This document shows, piece by piece, positions 1 through 8,223 of a stretch of 64,000 bases of DNA (within the stretch, counting starts at the first letter, position 1; each line of letters starts with the position of its first letter). A model generated the notes under the pieces. The model was not told the DNA's origin. It was given only the letters and a program-made list of their open reading frames with translations, and did not search any database. The stretch is from the NCBI GenBank assembly GCA_002336245.1, contig DDDG01000026.1, positions 59,224-123,223 of the forward strand. Direction: 5' to 3'. The translations under genes were made by a program, and so were the position numbers. Source of the DNA: Flavobacteriales bacterium UBA1986. Lineage in GTDB: Bacteria > Bacteroidota > Bacteroidia > Flavobacteriales_G > Salibacteraceae.

Positions 1-115
1 ACAGGTTACAGGTTACAGGTTACAAATTTCCACATTCTCACATTGCCACATTCTCATACTTCCACATTTCCACATTTCCACATTTCCACATTCCAATGCT
101 CAATGCTCTCAAAAG
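1..115. repeat. Intergenic low-complexity repeat (ACAGGTT / TTTCCACA words)
   Basis: The window opens with three tandem copies of ACAGGTT-type units, then many TTCCACAT/TCTCACAT words. Positions 17-38 are an exact 22-bp inverted match to 39276-39297, so this is one copy of a dispersed intergenic repeat family. There is no coding signal. A 76-codon frame starting at 43 only runs through this repeat and the antisense of the SRP RNA. Confidence 0.75.
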
Positions 116-120
116 GGCAC

Positions 121-224
121 AAAAAAAGGGGTAAGCTACTTACATCGCACCGCTCAACCACCTACCCTTGCTACCTTCCGGTCCTGGGGGATTCAGCAGG
201 AGCTGGTCGCGTAAGACTTACCCC
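121..224 (-). ncRNA. ffs: Bacterial small signal recognition particle RNA (4.5S-like)
   Basis: Read on the minus strand, the segment starts GGGGTAAG (224-217) and ends CTTACCCC (135-128) followed by a T7 tract, giving a closed terminal stem and an intrinsic stop. The middle carries the conserved SRP domain IV signature, a GGACCGGAAGGTAGCAAGG-type loop at about 168-186. The RNA is about 97 nt, close to the E. coli 4.5S RNA. It is the RNA scaffold that binds Ffh and helps target nascent membrane and secreted proteins to FtsY. A TACCTTTG -7 box lies 6 nt upstream of the first G. The call rests on motif and stem recognition; a covariance model was not run. Confidence 0.92.
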
Positions 225-230
225 AAGGGG

Positions 231-238
231 CAAAGGTA
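231..238 (-). promoter_or_regulatory. -7 box of the SRP RNA promoter
   Basis: The minus strand reads TACCTTTG, an exact match to the Bacteroidota -7 consensus TAnnTTTG. It ends 6 nt before the GGGG that begins the SRP RNA, so it fixes box-to-start spacing for this genome. I see no good TTG -33 element at the usual 19-21 nt distance. Confidence 0.65.
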
Positions 239-274
239 TAATTCCTCGCTTTCAAGCTGACAGGTCGATTTGAT

Positions 275-282
275 TACTTTTG
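275..282 (+). promoter_or_regulatory. -7 box upstream of the DUF4199 gene
   Basis: TACTTTTG matches TAnnTTTG. A TTTC at 250-253, with a 21-nt spacer, is a one-mismatch -33 element. The box ends 20 nt before the ATG at 303, giving a leader of about 14 nt. It is divergent from the SRP RNA promoter. Confidence 0.5.
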
Positions 283-302
283 TCGCCATCAGAATTTGAG
301 TT

Positions 303-818
303 ATGAACCAGTACAGAACACTAATAAATTTTGGTGCACTCGCAGGCCTAAGTGCTTTCGTAGCCTTTCTCATCTACTACTTAGTAGATTCCAATCCTTT
401 AGGAAATGTTGAATGGATCACCGCTTGGATTCCTATTGTATTCATTTATCAAGGAACCAAAAGGTGGAGAGACGATGAATTCAAGGGCTTCATCAATTAT
501 GGAAAAGCATTCGCCGCTGGATTGATCATCACCGTAGCCTATGCCCTACTTTATGGAATGTTGTCATACCTATTCATCCTTTTAGTTGACGGCGGTATTT
601 TCGAAGCTCTTCTTGATGAAATCATGCAGGGAATGGAACAAGCGCGTCAGTTTTTAGGAGATGAAGCCACTGATAAGATGATGGAAGAAGTCGACAAAAT
701 GACGCTCTTCTCGGCCATTACAGGTAACGCATTCAATAAACTCTTTGGAGGACTATTGATAAGTCTTGTTGTGGCTGGAATTCTCAAGAAGAAAGAAACC
801 CCATTTGATCAGGCTTAA
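303..818 (+). CDS. DUF4199 domain-containing membrane protein
   Basis: A 171-aa integral membrane protein. Hydrophobic segments are visible near residues 8-27, 38-50, 68-96 and 140-162, with an acidic, Met-rich amphipathic stretch between the third and fourth. The overall pattern fits DUF4199, a Bacteroidota family of unknown function. The stop codon is separated by one base from the start of the following glycosyltransferase, so the two are almost certainly cotranscribed. From memory, DUF4199 genes often sit directly before such a GT2 gene in this phylum, which suggests a linked role in membrane or envelope lipid glycosylation, but the reaction is not known. Confidence 0.85.
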   Translation: MNQYRTLINFGALAGLSAFVAFLIYYLVDSNPLGNVEWITAWIPIVFIYQGTKRWRDDEFKGFINYGKAFAAGLIITVAYALLYGMLSYLFILLVDGGIFEALLDEIMQGMEQARQFLGDEATDKMMEEVDKMTLFSAITGNAFNKLFGGLLISLVVAGILKKKETPFDQA

Positions 819-819
819 T

Positions 820-1800
820 ATGGACCTTTCCTTAGTCATCCCACTTTACAACGAGGAAGAATCTCTTCCAGATCTATTGGCGTGGATCAAAAAAGTGATG
901 GATGCGAATTCATACAGCTACGAGGTTCTTCTCATAGATGATGGAAGCTCCGATGGTTCCTGGGATCAAATTGAAAAGCTTCGAAAAGAGAATGCGTCGG
1001 TTAAAGGAGTTCGATTCCGCAGAAATTACGGGAAATCGGCCGCCTTACATGTGGGTTTTGGTTTAGCTCAAGGAGATGTGGTCATTACAATGGATGCCGA
1101 TTTGCAGGACAGTCCGGAAGAAATCCCAGAACTTCGACGTATGATTCTAGAAGACGGATTTGACTTAGTCTCGGGATGGAAGAAAAAACGCTACGATCCT
1201 TTGAGCAAAACAATTCCGACCAAACTCTTCAACTGGGCAACTCGAAAAATGTCGGGCATTCATTTGCACGATTTCAATTGTGGCTTAAAAGCATACCGCC
1301 TCGATGTGGTGCAAAGTATTGAAGTGTACGGGGAAATGCACCGCTACATTCCGATGATCGCCAAAAAAGCTGGATTCGTAAAAATTGGTGAGAAGGAAGT
1401 TCAACACCGAGAGCGTCAGTACGGAGTTACCAAATTCGGACTAGAGCGCTTTGTGAATGGTTTTCTCGATCTTCTCAGCATCAGCTTTGTTTCTCGTTTT
1501 GGGAAGCAACCCATGCACATTTTTGGATTGTTGGGAACCTTAATTTTTGCTGGCGGATTTCTAGCTGCCGCTTACATCGGAATAGAGAAGTTGTACTTCT
1601 TAAATCAGCACATCAAAGCTCGGTTGGTCACCGACAATCCCTGGTTCTACATCGCACTCACTTTTATGATGCTTGGAACTCTTCTTTTCTTAGCTGGATT
1701 TTTAGGTGAATTGATTTCAAGAAACTCTCCCGACCGAAACACCTACCAATTGAAAGAAAAACTTGGCTTCGATTCGTCGTATGATGATCATATAGCCTAG
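820..1800 (+). CDS. Family 2 glycosyltransferase with C-terminal membrane segments (DPM/GtrB-like)
   Basis: The ATG at 820 was chosen because it lies one base after the upstream stop and starts directly at the catalytic domain (MDLSLVIPLYNEEES); the frame is open to 766 but that would overlap the previous gene. The 326-aa product has the GT2 fold: the nucleotide-binding VIPLYNEE strand, LLIDDGSSDGS at about 37-47, and a DAD metal-binding motif at 92-94. Two C-terminal transmembrane segments lie at about 245-270 and 280-310. The layout is that of polyprenyl-phosphate sugar transferases such as dolichol-phosphate mannosyltransferase or GtrB, which load a sugar onto a lipid carrier at the inner membrane. 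The donor and acceptor cannot be read from sequence. Confidence 0.88.
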   Translation: MDLSLVIPLYNEEESLPDLLAWIKKVMDANSYSYEVLLIDDGSSDGSWDQIEKLRKENASVKGVRFRRNYGKSAALHVGFGLAQGDVVITMDADLQDSPEEIPELRRMILEDGFDLVSGWKKKRYDPLSKTIPTKLFNWATRKMSGIHLHDFNCGLKAYRLDVVQSIEVYGEMHRYIPMIAKKAGFVKIGEKEVQHRERQYGVTKFGLERFVNGFLDLLSISFVSRFGKQPMHIFGLLGTLIFAGGFLAAAYIGIEKLYFLNQHIKARLVTDNPWFYIALTFMMLGTLLFLAGFLGELISRNSPDRNTYQLKEKLGFDSSYDDHIA

Positions 1801-1881
1801 ACCTTCGGATGACTTCTTCAAGTTAAGTATCCATTTTCGGGATTTCATAAACCAATCGCACGGGCGATGAATCGGCTCATC

Positions 1882-2883
1882 CTATTTAAAGAAGAATCCC
1901 GGGAGCGCTTTATACTCGTCCTTTCCGAGAAGCCGAAGCAAGAATTGAGCTTTCAGAAAACCAAAACCATAGCTGAAAAACTGAACCACAGCTGCCCAAA
2001 CAGCTAAAACAGCGATCCATAAGGAACGTTCCCTAAGTAGAGCTCCAAGAAAAACTAGCACGAAGTACAATAGATAAACATCAACAAGAAACGGAAACAA
2101 GGGGAACAAGGCAATAGAGCCCAAGAGTCCGAGTGAGAAAAGGGCCGGCAGCCAATATGTAAAGCGTGACGTGCCTTTATGCCACTTATTCAGTATTACC
2201 CGAACGACCCCAAACTTGTATACCTGTTTTGAGAATTTCTGCCAATCGATTCTTCGTTTGTGAAAGACGTGCGCCTTTTCAATGAGGGCAGTGTCGAAGC
2301 CAGCTTGCCAAATTCGAAAACTTAAATCGGGATCTTCTCCAGGATTAATTTTACCATAACCACCCACCTTTTCGAAGACTTCGCGACTGATGCCCATATT
2401 GAAACTGCGGGGTTGAAATTTCCCCAATTGCTCTCCCCCACCTCGAATTCCTCCGGTAGTGATTGGAGATGTCATCACAAAATTGATGGCTTTTTGAACG
2501 GCACTGAATGAAGGGTGCGCAGCGTCGGGTCCACCGAAGCAAGCAATTGGATTTTTAGAAAGAAAAAAATCTACCTCCGCTAAATAATTTTCTGGAATCA
2601 AACAATCGGAATCGAAGATGATGAAGTAGTCGGCATTGGCCTGCTCCATTCCATAGTTTCGACTGGGTCCGGGGCCCGAATTTTCCTTAAAAAAGTAGCG
2701 AATATTAATGCGGTCAGAATATGCGTCACACACTGATTTACAAGGAATTGAGGAGCCGTCCTCCACAATGAGTAGCTCAAAATCTTTCAGACTTTGAATG
2801 GCCAATGACTCCAAGAGTTCCTCCACCTCGTCGGGGCGGTTGTAGACTGGAACGATTAAGCTGTATTTCGGTTTTTTTACCAC
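1882..2883 (-). CDS. Family 2 glycosyltransferase with C-terminal membrane anchor
   Basis: A 333-aa protein starting MVKKPKYSLIVPVYNRPDEV. It has a GT-A nucleotide-binding start, EDGSS at 41-45, a DSD motif at 91-93 and a GEDPDLSFRIW acidic motif near 180 typical of inverting GT2 enzymes. The last third holds at least two hydrophobic segments (about 245-305). It differs from the neighbouring DPM-like enzyme in lacking the MDADLQD form, and resembles enzymes that add sugars to cell-surface polysaccharide. It is convergent with the gene ending at 1800, with 81 bp between, and no clear terminator is visible there. Acceptor unknown. Confidence 0.87.
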   Translation of the reverse strand: MVKKPKYSLIVPVYNRPDEVEELLESLAIQSLKDFELLIVEDGSSIPCKSVCDAYSDRINIRYFFKENSGPGPSRNYGMEQANADYFIIFDSDCLIPENYLAEVDFFLSKNPIACFGGPDAAHPSFSAVQKAINFVMTSPITTGGIRGGGEQLGKFQPRSFNMGISREVFEKVGGYGKINPGEDPDLSFRIWQAGFDTALIEKAHVFHKRRIDWQKFSKQVYKFGVVRVILNKWHKGTSRFTYWLPALFSLGLLGSIALFPLFPFLVDVYLLYFVLVFLGALLRERSLWIAVLAVWAAVVQFFSYGFGFLKAQFLLRLLGKDEYKALPGFFFK

Positions 2884-2971
2884 TGCAACAAAACTAATTT
2901 AAAAGCCGTCGAACAAAAATGTAAACAAGGCGTTCCTTCTTCCCTAGAGCAATTGAGCAGTTGGTGATTGC

Positions 2972-3016
2972 GATTCGGGGAGTTTTCTTGTAAAAGATGC
3001 TCCCCGATCCTTTTTA
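2972..3016 (+). terminator. Hairpin followed by T tract in a divergent intergenic region
   Basis: GATTCGGGGAG (2972-2982) pairs with CTCCCCGATC (2999-3008) with one bulged T; TTTTT follows at 3011-3015. This has the form of a rho-independent terminator on the plus strand. No annotated gene lies upstream in that direction, because the flanking genes diverge, so it may end a short untranslated RNA or be a leader attenuator of the 3155 gene. Confidence 0.4.
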
Positions 3017-3099
3017 TACAAATCCGTCACTCTTCTTCCGCACTTTTCTAGAAATTTTCGACCTACTTTATTCAGGTTTTAAGTTCATATGAAATCTTC

Positions 3100-3118
3100 A
3101 AATCCTTGAAGGATTTGC
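3100..3118. repeat. Short perfect inverted repeat upstream of the M14 gene
   Basis: CAAATCC (3100-3106) and GGATTTG (3112-3118) are separated by TTGAA; the middle TT/AA can extend the stem to 9 bp. It sits 37 bp before the start codon at 3155, where an operator or leader hairpin could act. Function unknown. Confidence 0.4.
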
Positions 3119-3154
3119 CTGATAAATTGTCTTAATTTGGGCCAAAGCAAAGCC

Positions 3155-4294
3155 ATGTCCATTCACATCTCAACTGCCTTCGATTCTGGAAACATCGAAG
3201 TTGTAAGCGCCGAAAACACTGCTGATATTCAAGTCAAAATCCGAAAAGACACCAATAGTGATTTTCTACAGTGGTTTCATTTTAAGCTGACTGGAGTTCG
3301 CGAACAAGAACTTGCCATTCGAATCCTAAACGCCTCTGAAACAAGTTATTCTGATGGATGGAAGGATTACCGCGTTTGTGTTTCTTACGACCGTCATCAT
3401 TGGTTCAGAACGGACACCAGTTACGAGAATGGCGAGTTAAAGATCAATATGTTTTCAGAACACGATTCTGTATACTTTGCCTACTTCACTCCCTATTCCT
3501 ACGAAGCTCATCAAGATCTCATTGGGGCCTGCCAAACATCGGGCTTAGCAGAACACGAGGTATTGGGAACTACGCTGCAAGGAAGAGACCTCGACCTCCT
3601 CACTGTAGGTGAACAAATGTTCGATGAGTATAAAGTATGGGTAATTGCCCGTCAGCACCCAGGAGAGAGCATGGCCGAATGGTTCATGGAAGGCTTTCTT
3701 GCAAGACTCCTAGACCCAGATGACCCCGTGAGTCGGAAGTTGGTTGAGAAGGCCGTTTTCTACATTGTACCCAATATGAACCCCGACGGCAGTGTTTTGG
3801 GAAATCTAAGAACAAATGCTGCTGGAGCAAACCTGAACCGCGAATGGGCTAATCCAAGCCTTGAGAACAGTCCTGAAGTCTTTCATGTGCTCAATAAAAT
3901 GGATGAAATCGGTGTTGACTTGTTGCTCGATGTTCATGGAGACGAGGAAATCCCCTTCAATTTCATTTCAGCAAACGAAGGCATTCCCTCTTACACTCCA
4001 GAAATGAATGCTCTTGAAGAAGAGTTCAAAAACTTCTGGGCTTCGATTTGGCCAGATTTCCAAACAGAACATGGCTACGAAAAAGACGAAGCAGGCAAGG
4101 CGGATTTGAGAATTTGTAGCAACCAGATTGCCGAACGTTTTGGCGCGGTTGCTCTAACCATTGAAATGCCTTTTAAAGACAACGACGATCTTCCCGATCC
4201 TGCCTATGGCTGGTCGGCTGAACGTTCGGAAAAATTAGGAAGCTCATCTTTAGAGCCAATTTTACACCTCTTGCCCAAACTAAAAACTTCTTGA
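3155..4294 (+). CDS. M14 family zinc carboxypeptidase, cytosolic carboxypeptidase (CCP)-like
   Basis: The ATG at 3155 was preferred over an in-frame TTG at 3137. The product has 379 aa. The first 115 residues form a beta-rich N-terminal domain as in the CCP/Nna1 branch of M14. The zinc site is complete: HPGE gives His168 and Glu171, and DVHGD gives His261. The substrate-binding Asn-Arg pair is NLNREW (227-229) and the catalytic Glu is Glu337 in LTIEMPF. No signal peptide is evident, so the enzyme is probably cytosolic. M14 enzymes remove C-terminal residues; eukaryotic CCPs trim glutamates, but substrates of bacterial members are not settled. It stands alone, followed 53 bp later by an RND exporter. 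Confidence 0.88.
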   Translation: MSIHISTAFDSGNIEVVSAENTADIQVKIRKDTNSDFLQWFHFKLTGVREQELAIRILNASETSYSDGWKDYRVCVSYDRHHWFRTDTSYENGELKINMFSEHDSVYFAYFTPYSYEAHQDLIGACQTSGLAEHEVLGTTLQGRDLDLLTVGEQMFDEYKVWVIARQHPGESMAEWFMEGFLARLLDPDDPVSRKLVEKAVFYIVPNMNPDGSVLGNLRTNAAGANLNREWANPSLENSPEVFHVLNKMDEIGVDLLLDVHGDEEIPFNFISANEGIPSYTPEMNALEEEFKNFWASIWPDFQTEHGYEKDEAGKADLRICSNQIAERFGAVALTIEMPFKDNDDLPDPAYGWSAERSEKLGSSSLEPILHLLPKLKTS

Positions 4295-4347
4295 GGTGTT
4301 GATGTGCTAAGCCAACTAACTTCGCCGGCGGAAGCAGCATACATCGC

Positions 4348-6645
4348 ATGAAACTGACTAAGCTTTCTCGCAATTTTCTAATCGTTCTGGGAATTCTCAG
4401 CGTCCTGGCAACGCTCAGCTTAACTCAGCTGAAGTTCGACTACGACTTCGAACGCTTCTTTCCTGTTGACGACCCAGAACTTGAGTATTACCTTGAGTTT
4501 CGAGAGAATTTTGGCAACGACAACGATTTTAGTTTGCTTGCCATTGAGAACAACGACGGGGTTTTTCAGGAAGACTTTTTATTAAAAATTGACTCGCTTT
4601 GCCGAGATCTCGACACCGTGGCTTTTGTGACTGGGGTAATGGGACCTACTCGACTTTCATACTTCGTGAACGGACCATTGGGCCCAATTCAAGCCAAGTA
4701 CATGCACGTCGATCGTCCAGACCTTTATGAAAAGGACAGCATTCGAATTTTTCAATCTGAACTAGCGCTCAACAACTTCATTTCAGAAACGAGTCCGGCC
4801 GTTGCCATCATGATACAAGCGGAGCCTATGCTATCTAAGGTGAAATCTGACATTCAAGCCGCCGCTATTGTACATACATTGGAGCAGTACGAGTTTGACC
4901 GCGTAATCAAAAGTGGACGAATTCTAGGACAAAAACACTTCGTTGAAAAGATTCAATTTGAGCTCATTCTTTTCACCCTCCTTGGAGCGGTAATTCTAAT
5001 CATCTTCCTCGCCTTCACCTTTAAAACCTTTTGGGGAGTTTGGGTTCCACTTCTTGTAGTGGGTCTGAGTGCAGTTTGGCTTTTGGCTTTCATGACCCTT
5101 GCTGGGAAGCCTTTGGATCCACTGGGAACCCTCTTACCAACCATTCTATTTGTCGTAGGAGTTTCCGACATCGTACACATCCTTTCCAAGTACCTCGAAG
5201 AGCTGCGCTGGAAAAAACCAAAAATTGAGGCCATTCGCAAATCGTTTAGAGAGGTTGGACTCGCCACCTTTCTCACCTCGGCGACTACAGCCGTTGGTTT
5301 TTTAAGTTTAAACACTACCACCGTCATCCCATTGAGAGAGTTCGGCACCAACATGGCCTTCGGGGTGCTGATTGCATTCGTCTTGGCATTCACTCTACTA
5401 CCGGCAGTGCTCATCCTTCGGGAAAAACCAAAAATTGCCGAACAGAGTTTCCATTCAGTCCGGTCCTTCGTCTTTCTCCACCGATCTTTCATGAAGATGC
5501 TGCGCCACCAGAAGAGCATCCTTTTCTTTTGGATTGTTGTTGTAGGACTTTCGGCTTGGGGAATCTCCAATCTTCAGATCAATGGTTTTCTCCTTCAAGA
5601 CCTGAGTAAAGACGATCCATTTCGTCAGGATCTAGAATACATTGAAACAAATTTCTCAGGCATTCGCCCGCTCGAAATTGCCCTCACTACACAAGATGAG
5701 GGCGGCTTGTTTTCGTACGAGAGTTTACTGGAACAAGAGAAGCTCGAAAACTTCGTAAAAGAGGAGTACGGAGCCGGTTTCATCAGCGGTCCGCTTACCG
5801 TAGTAAAAATTGCCAATATGGCGAATCACGGCGGCGACCACAGCTACTATAAACTACCTGAAAGCGAAAAAGAATTCAAGAAAATGAAATCCGTTTTGAG
5901 GAGAATCGCCAAATCGAAGATGGGTAGGAACCTCATTTCAGAAGATGGAAAAACGGGACATTTCAGTGCAAAGCTGGCAGACCATGGAAGTCATTTTATG
6001 ATGGGGAAAAAGCTTCTACTCGACGAGTTCAACGAAAGTCTGAATAAAGAAAAACTTCAAATTCGACTCACGGGCACAGCAAATTTACTCGACATCAACA
6101 ACGAGCAAGTTACCTCTAGCCTCATCCAAGGGCTCTTACTCGCCTTCGCTTTGGTGAGCCTCATCGTCGGGTTGATTTACCGCTCATTCCTCATGGTCAT
6201 CGTTTCACTCATTCCGAATGTAATTCCATTGATGATTGTAGGGGGTAGCATGTCGTTGATGGGCATTGAATTGAACATCAGCACTGCCATTGTATTCACC
6301 ATTGCCTTCGGAATTGCCGTTGACGATACCATTCACTTTCTCTCAAAATTTCGCTTGGAATTGAATTCTGGAAAAAACTACCTCTACGCATTAAAGCGCA
6401 CGTATCTATCTACTGGGAAGGCCATACTCATGACCACGCTGATTCTTTGTTCTGGCTTTATCAGCTTGTCGTTCTCTTCCTTCGCAAGCACCTTCAACAT
6501 TGGCTTCTTTGTGACCTTAACATTGATATTTGCCGTACTAGCAGACCTCACACTCCTGCCCGTGATGCTGATCATGCTCAAAGAAAAGTTTCGATTTGGG
6601 AAGAGTCCGCGGAAGGTCGAGGCAGAAAGACTCAGCAGCGACTAG
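4348..6645 (+). CDS. RND-superfamily exporter, MMPL/HpnN-type
   Basis: A 765-aa protein with the duplicated RND plan: one N-terminal helix, a periplasmic domain, then five helices, repeated in the second half (helix clusters near 205-350 and 575-740). The conserved signature VGVSDIVHILSKYLEELR in the first half is mirrored by FGIAVDDTIHFLSKFRLEL in the second; the acidic residues there are proton-relay candidates. This small MMPL class exports lipids or other hydrophobic compounds in some bacteria; the cargo here is not predictable. No membrane-fusion or outer-membrane partner lies beside it. Its TAG stop lies in a CTAG palindrome shared with the stop of the opposing gene. Confidence 0.87.
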   Translation: MKLTKLSRNFLIVLGILSVLATLSLTQLKFDYDFERFFPVDDPELEYYLEFRENFGNDNDFSLLAIENNDGVFQEDFLLKIDSLCRDLDTVAFVTGVMGPTRLSYFVNGPLGPIQAKYMHVDRPDLYEKDSIRIFQSELALNNFISETSPAVAIMIQAEPMLSKVKSDIQAAAIVHTLEQYEFDRVIKSGRILGQKHFVEKIQFELILFTLLGAVILIIFLAFTFKTFWGVWVPLLVVGLSAVWLLAFMTLAGKPLDPLGTLLPTILFVVGVSDIVHILSKYLEELRWKKPKIEAIRKSFREVGLATFLTSATTAVGFLSLNTTTVIPLREFGTNMAFGVLIAFVLAFTLLPAVLILREKPKIAEQSFHSVRSFVFLHRSFMKMLRHQKSILFFWIVVVGLSAWGISNLQINGFLLQDLSKDDPFRQDLEYIETNFSGIRPLEIALTTQDEGGLFSYESLLEQEKLENFVKEEYGAGFISGPLTVVKIANMANHGGDHSYYKLPESEKEFKKMKSVLRRIAKSKMGRNLISEDGKTGHFSAKLADHGSHFMMGKKLLLDEFNESLNKEKLQIRLTGTANLLDINNEQVTSSLIQGLLLAFALVSLIVGLIYRSFLMVIVSLIPNVIPLMIVGGSMSLMGIELNISTAIVFTIAFGIAVDDTIHFLSKFRLELNSGKNYLYALKRTYLSTGKAILMTTLILCSGFISLSFSSFASTFNIGFFVTLTLIFAVLADLTLLPVMLIMLKEKFRFGKSPRKVEAERLSSD

Positions 6646-7352
6646 TGGTTTTCTGTATGAGTGATGGTTCCCATCACATAGCTTACGGTTTTTAGCAACT
6701 TCCCAGTTTCATCGTAGCGTTTCCAATCACCAATTTTCATATAGTCGAAACTGGTATCTGAATACACCAAACTACCTTCTTCCTTTACCTTTCCATTTGG
6801 ATAGGACAGAGTTTGACGGTACAACTTCTTTCCTTTTTTCTCGAATTCAATGATGTTGCTTTCCTCACCTGAATCATAAAAAAAGCGTCGATATTCAATG
6901 TGGTCGTGGGCTTTTACGTACTTCTCTTCGAATTCAATGTTTCCATTTTCATAGTAGTCGCGCCACTCCCTCACATCACCGTCCATATAGTAGACTTCTG
7001 ATTTTGCCGCACCAGATTCGTAGAAAACCTTGAGTTTGGCTTTGTGGTCGTCGAGGATGGTGAACTTCCTTTCCACTTTCCCATTTTTCCAAAAATTCTT
7101 GAAAATTCGAATCATTCCATCGACGTAATAGCCTTTGTGCATGAGCTTATTGTCGAGATAAAAATCAGAAACGTATCCGTGGCAAGGAGAACCGTCGCAA
7201 TTCCTCACTGAATCGCCACCAGCCATTCGTATGAGATTGTTGTACATGGTGATGCCATAGCGCTCGTCTATGATGTCGGAAGCTTTGTACTTATTCTGGG
7301 CCTGAGATATTTGTGCTGCAAAGAGCAGAGATAGGAAAAGGAAATTTCGCAT
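6642..7352 (-). CDS. Secreted MORN-variant repeat protein
   Basis: A 236-aa protein with a clear signal peptide (MRNFLFLSLLFAAQISQAQ). The body is made of short repeats of the type FYESGAAKSEVYYMDGD, YYENGNIEFEEKY, FYDSGEESNIIEF and YPNGKVKEEGSL. This is the MORN_2 or YwqK-like pattern (aromatic-x-x-G-x-x) that is common in secreted Bacteroidota proteins. A CDGSPC segment near residue 53 could form a disulfide. No enzymatic motif is present; such repeats often act as binding scaffolds. It overlaps the convergent exporter by 4 bp. Confidence 0.8.
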   Translation of the reverse strand: MRNFLFLSLLFAAQISQAQNKYKASDIIDERYGITMYNNLIRMAGGDSVRNCDGSPCHGYVSDFYLDNKLMHKGYYVDGMIRIFKNFWKNGKVERKFTILDDHKAKLKVFYESGAAKSEVYYMDGDVREWRDYYENGNIEFEEKYVKAHDHIEYRRFFYDSGEESNIIEFEKKGKKLYRQTLSYPNGKVKEEGSLVYSDTSFDYMKIGDWKRYDETGKLLKTVSYVMGTITHTENH

Positions 7353-7392
7353 TAGTAGGATTTTCTGGCCGAAATATAATCAAACACAGGAC

Positions 7393-8223
7393 CTAAAAGA
7401 AAACCCTGGTTTTCTTTCTGGAAACTGCCGAAGCTCTGAAGAAGCCAATAGCCCCATTGTCGATATTGGAACTCACATTGGCAGGAGGCCCATCGAAAAA
7501 CCCACCACGAAAGGCAGTATTCAATAAGGATTCAATGATAAAATCAAAGTACTCGCCGCTGACAGAGCGAATCTCTAAGCTTATGCTGTCGCCTACTTCA
7601 AAGGCATCGTACGGAATGTTATTGAACACCGGCCAACCCTCAGAAGGAGACGCTCCGTCAACAAAATCGTCCCTACCAAAAGCTTTCTCAACCAACGGCT
7701 CAGTCTGAAGCACACCATTCAAATAATAGTCCCAAACATAGTGATCCCCAAGCCCAGGATTTTCTTGTCCAAACATGATGATCCAATAAAAAGTATCGGT
7801 TGTAAACAAAGTATCTTCAACGGGAACTACAAATACAGATTCCATATCAACCACTCCGCGCATCGTATCAACAGCGGTGTAAGTTTGATTGTCGTAGGTG
7901 ACATTTAAAGTGTAGCGCTCTCCCAATTTACCCTCTACCGTTGGCTCCGTTCTATACACGCCAGGAAGAGTGTCTACTTCGGTTAAAACGAATGTATTGG
8001 CTCCATCAGAAATCGTAACCGTGGCGCCACTCACCGCTGGCGGCTCTTCACTGTAGTAGTAGCTCGTTGACTCAGTGACTCTTATTTCGTGCGCCTTTTG
8101 TTCGTTCGTGATTTCTCCCTCAATGACGATTCGCGTCTGTGAGTCGTTCAAATCAAAATCGATCACTTCTGTACAAGAAGTAAGCAGCAAGGCCGATAAA
8201 ATCAAATAGACTGCAGTTTTCAT
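7393..8223 (-). CDS. DUF4249 outer-membrane lipoprotein
   Basis: A 276-aa lipoprotein: the signal LLLTSC places the lipidated Cys at residue 17. The N-terminal half is beta-rich (TRIVIEGEITNEQKAHEIRV...), and the whole matches DUF4249, a family regularly encoded next to TonB-dependent receptors in Bacteroidota. The ATG overlaps the TGA of the upstream receptor gene as TGATG, so the two are translationally coupled. By analogy with other receptor-lipoprotein pairs it probably helps capture a substrate at the cell surface; the ligand is unknown. Confidence 0.88.
   Translation of the reverse strand: MKTAVYLILSALLLTSCTEVIDFDLNDSQTRIVIEGEITNEQKAHEIRVTESTSYYYSEEPPAVSGATVTISDGANTFVLTEVDTLPGVYRTEPTVEGKLGERYTLNVTYDNQTYTAVDTMRGVVDMESVFVVPVEDTLFTTDTFYWIIMFGQENPGLGDHYVWDYYLNGVLQTEPLVEKAFGRDDFVDGASPSEGWPVFNNIPYDAFEVGDSISLEIRSVSGEYFDFIIESLLNTAFRGGFFDGPPANVSSNIDNGAIGFFRASAVSRKKTRVFF

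Noticed and set aside
43..273. A 76-codon open frame at the left edge
   Set aside because: It is composed of repeat words and the complement of the SRP RNA, with no coding character.
4953..5570. A 205-codon frame antisense to the RND exporter
   Set aside because: It mirrors a conserved transporter, is Lys/Arg/Ser/Thr-rich, and has no own context.
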